This document shows, piece after piece, positions 5,288 to 6,872 of a stretch of DNA of 6,872 nt. The notes under the pieces were generated by a model that was not told the DNA's origin, did not search any database, and worked only from the letters and a program-made list of their open reading frames with translations. Position 1 is the stretch's first letter. Each line of letters begins with the position of its first letter. The stretch covers positions 1-6,872 of the forward strand of contig JAESTW010000488.1 in assembly GCA_016763395.1 (NCBI GenBank), read 5' to 3'. Both the position numbers and the translations under genes were made by a program. This stretch comes from Kofleriaceae bacterium. Lineage in GTDB: Bacteria > Myxococcota_A > Polyangia > Haliangiales > Haliangiaceae.

Positions 5288-6872
5288 TCTCCATCTTCCT
5301 TGTCCGTGGTGAAGTCACCTCGTGCAAATGTTCTAGAAGCTCCGGTAGCCTTTTGGCTGACAATATGATCATATCAGCCTCACCCATATCGGTAGCAGCG
5401 GCCACGGTTGCCTGAGGAAGCTCCTGTCCGTCTTCTAAATAGAGACAAAAGCCCTCCTTGTCTCTTGCCTGAAACCAATCCGCACAGTGTCCGAGCAAGT
5501 CCGTATAGAAGTCCTCGCCCTCGTCGCTGAGTGGATAGAGCCGAACTAAGTCCAGCAGTCCAAACAAGTGTAGACCGTCTGCTCCCATCTCTACCACTGC
5601 AGCGGCCATAGGAATTCCCAAGTGGCGGACAACAAACACAGCCCGATCTCGAGAGAGACCTTGACGACCGTAGAGTTGACGGATGCGCGCCATTGCCATG
5701 CGTTCTGGCACCAAATCCAAAGCCTCGCAGTACGGGGGTGGACGAGTGTCGGCTATGGTCTCGGCCAAGTCAAAAAGCTCCATAGCCGTCGGCCGGTCGA
5801 GTACCGTCTCGGGTTTTCGAGTCTCCGGCACATTGTCCACATCGAACTGGAGTGCCCGAAAACGCAAGATACTCGCGTCTCCTTGCTCTACGTATCGCAG
5901 GGGCAATTCGTAGTGTACAAGTCGGCTCCACACTTTCTTGACTTGAGTATAGCCAAGTACCCACTCTAAATCGGGATCGAGCTGAGCGTGCTCATACGCT
6001 CGCAGATGAATCTCCCTAAGAATACGCCGACCGGAGATATCATTGTCGACCTTGGCCCTTGTCCGGGCCATTTGGAAACCAAGCCAGGTATTGCGATACA
6101 CTTTCAGCATGGATATTGCCGCGTTTACTTCGCCACCACCACCGGTTGGCCACACTACCTGACAACCCAGTTCTGGCGCATTGTCGAGTAAGGTCACTGC
6201 AGAAGTATAGGAGGCCTTCAATTTCTCGAAATCTGAGTCTGTTTTCCCGGACAGTTCAAAGTAGCCACAATCCGAATAGAGTTTCCATACTTCATCGCAG
6301 TAACGACTTCCCGTCTTGGTCCCCGGATGCAGGCGGTCGTTGATCAGCGTTGTCCACCGACAATCAGGTTTCGCGGCCCTGCGTTGGCGAATAACCTGCA
6401 AGTGACAAACATCGCTGATTACCGAATGGTCGAGCGTTGAGCCAGAGTGTCTCAGGACCTGTACCCGAAGTGGAAAGCACTCCTTGGTCGGCAATAGTAT
6501 TTCTACGGTGACACTTTCTCCTGTCAGTTCACCACAGACCTCGCGATTCTTGTCGAAAAAGGAGAGTCCGCCATAAGAAATATCCCGAATCGCATGTTCA
6601 GACCGAATACCGGAAAATGAGGTGATTCGGATTTTCAAATCCACCACCGTTTCCCGCCGTTGCCAACGCTGCCGGACTTTTACGATTGTAGACGGAGCAA
6701 CCACTGTCAGTTTACTTCCGTGTTGAAAACACTGGTCTATCTTGAATTGAAAGAGCGCGTTGTAACCCTCCATCGTAATGTGGCATTCGGCTTGAGACAC
6801 GATAGCGTCACGAAGCTCCCACTGAATCATCCCGAGCTCGGGGCTGTACGCCAAAGGCACGATTTGAAAGGT
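5265..6872 (-). CDS. PilZ-domain c-di-GMP receptor with C-terminal GNAT-like region (5' end outside window)
   Basis: The frame is open from TGA 5265-5267 to the right edge, so the gene is probably truncated at its N-terminus; a GTG at 6860-6858 would give 531 residues, but no ribosome-binding site precedes it. Numbered from that GTG, residues 1-62 resemble the YcgR-like N-terminal domain. RWQRR (65-69) and DISYGG (93-98) are the RxxxR and DxSxxG motifs that bind c-di-GMP, and the beta-barrel runs on to about residue 140 (LRVQVLRHSG). The domain is therefore expected to be ligand-competent. Residues about 165-330 (WTTLINDRLHPGTK, then GRRILREIHLRAYEHAQ and WVLGYTQVKKVWSRLVHYEL) and 400-500 (AVFVVRHLGIPMAAAVVEMG, GLHLFGLLDLVRLYPL) weakly suggest GNAT-type acyltransferase folding, but no Q/RxxGxG/A motif is evident. 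There is no signal peptide in the visible part. It converges on the VOC gene. Confidence 0.83.
   Translation of the reverse strand, partial: TFQIVPLAYSPELGMIQWELRDAIVSQAECHITMEGYNALFQFKIDQCFQHGSKLTVVAPSTIVKVRQRWQRRETVVDLKIRITSFSGIRSEHAIRDISYGGLSFFDKNREVCGELTGESVTVEILLPTKECFPLRVQVLRHSGSTLDHSVISDVCHLQVIRQRRAAKPDCRWTTLINDRLHPGTKTGSRYCDEVWKLYSDCGYFELSGKTDSDFEKLKASYTSAVTLLDNAPELGCQVVWPTGGGGEVNAAISMLKVYRNTWLGFQMARTRAKVDNDISGRRILREIHLRAYEHAQLDPDLEWVLGYTQVKKVWSRLVHYELPLRYVEQGDASILRFRALQFDVDNVPETRKPETVLDRPTAMELFDLAETIADTRPPPYCEALDLVPERMAMARIRQLYGRQGLSRDRAVFVVRHLGIPMAAAVVEMGADGLHLFGLLDLVRLYPLSDEGEDFYTDLLGHCADWFQARDKEGFCLYLEDGQELPQATVAAATDMGEADMIILSAKRLPELLEHLHEVTSPRTRKMEISEADPQ

Overview
This window looks like chromosomal DNA from a Gram-negative bacterium of the former Deltaproteobacteria, most likely a Myxococcota relative. 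The basis is indirect: exported lipoproteins that begin with a Gly/Ser/Asp/Ala-rich linker (a DAAVDAMPLPDA-type stretch after the lipid cysteine), c-type heme proteins fused to extracytoplasmic domains, a YcgR/PilZ-type c-di-GMP protein, and roughly balanced base composition by eye. The phylum is an inference; no rRNA or other marker gene is present. I saw no tRNA, rRNA, insertion sequence, CRISPR array or phage gene.

Layout, left to right. Positions 1-203 hold the 3' end of a plus-strand gene whose product matches the C-terminal tail of biosynthetic arginine decarboxylase (SpeA). After a 57-base gap with a nested inverted repeat comes a 49-aa cysteine-rich protein (261-410) of a widespread but uncharacterised small family. 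It is followed 15 bases later by a 110-aa soluble protein I do not recognise (426-758), then a short Ser/Thr/Lys-rich lipoprotein (788-1114).

The centre is a tandem pair of large exported proteins, 1227-3077 and 3188-4801, the second with an open frame reaching back into the end of the first. The first is a lipoprotein with an N-terminal class-I cytochrome c-like domain (CTACH, distal MPKGTM) and a C-terminal TolB/PD40-like beta-propeller region. The second has a central PPC-like beta-sandwich and a C-terminal CIGCH heme site. Its frame continues upstream of the first usable start codon into what reads as a lipoprotein signal peptide, yet that extension contains no ATG, GTG or TTG. The two proteins are probably co-expressed and may form a surface redox pair. 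A VOC-superfamily (glyoxalase-like) enzyme gene follows after 18 bases (4820-5287).

The right end is a minus-strand gene, open to the window edge, for a PilZ c-di-GMP receptor with a YcgR-like N-terminal half and a long C-terminal region with weak GNAT-like character. It converges on the VOC gene and the two coding regions overlap tail-to-tail by 23 bases.

The most unusual content is the paired CxxCH lipoproteins and the unresolved start of the second. The PilZ fusion is next. The other genes look ordinary or uncharacterised.
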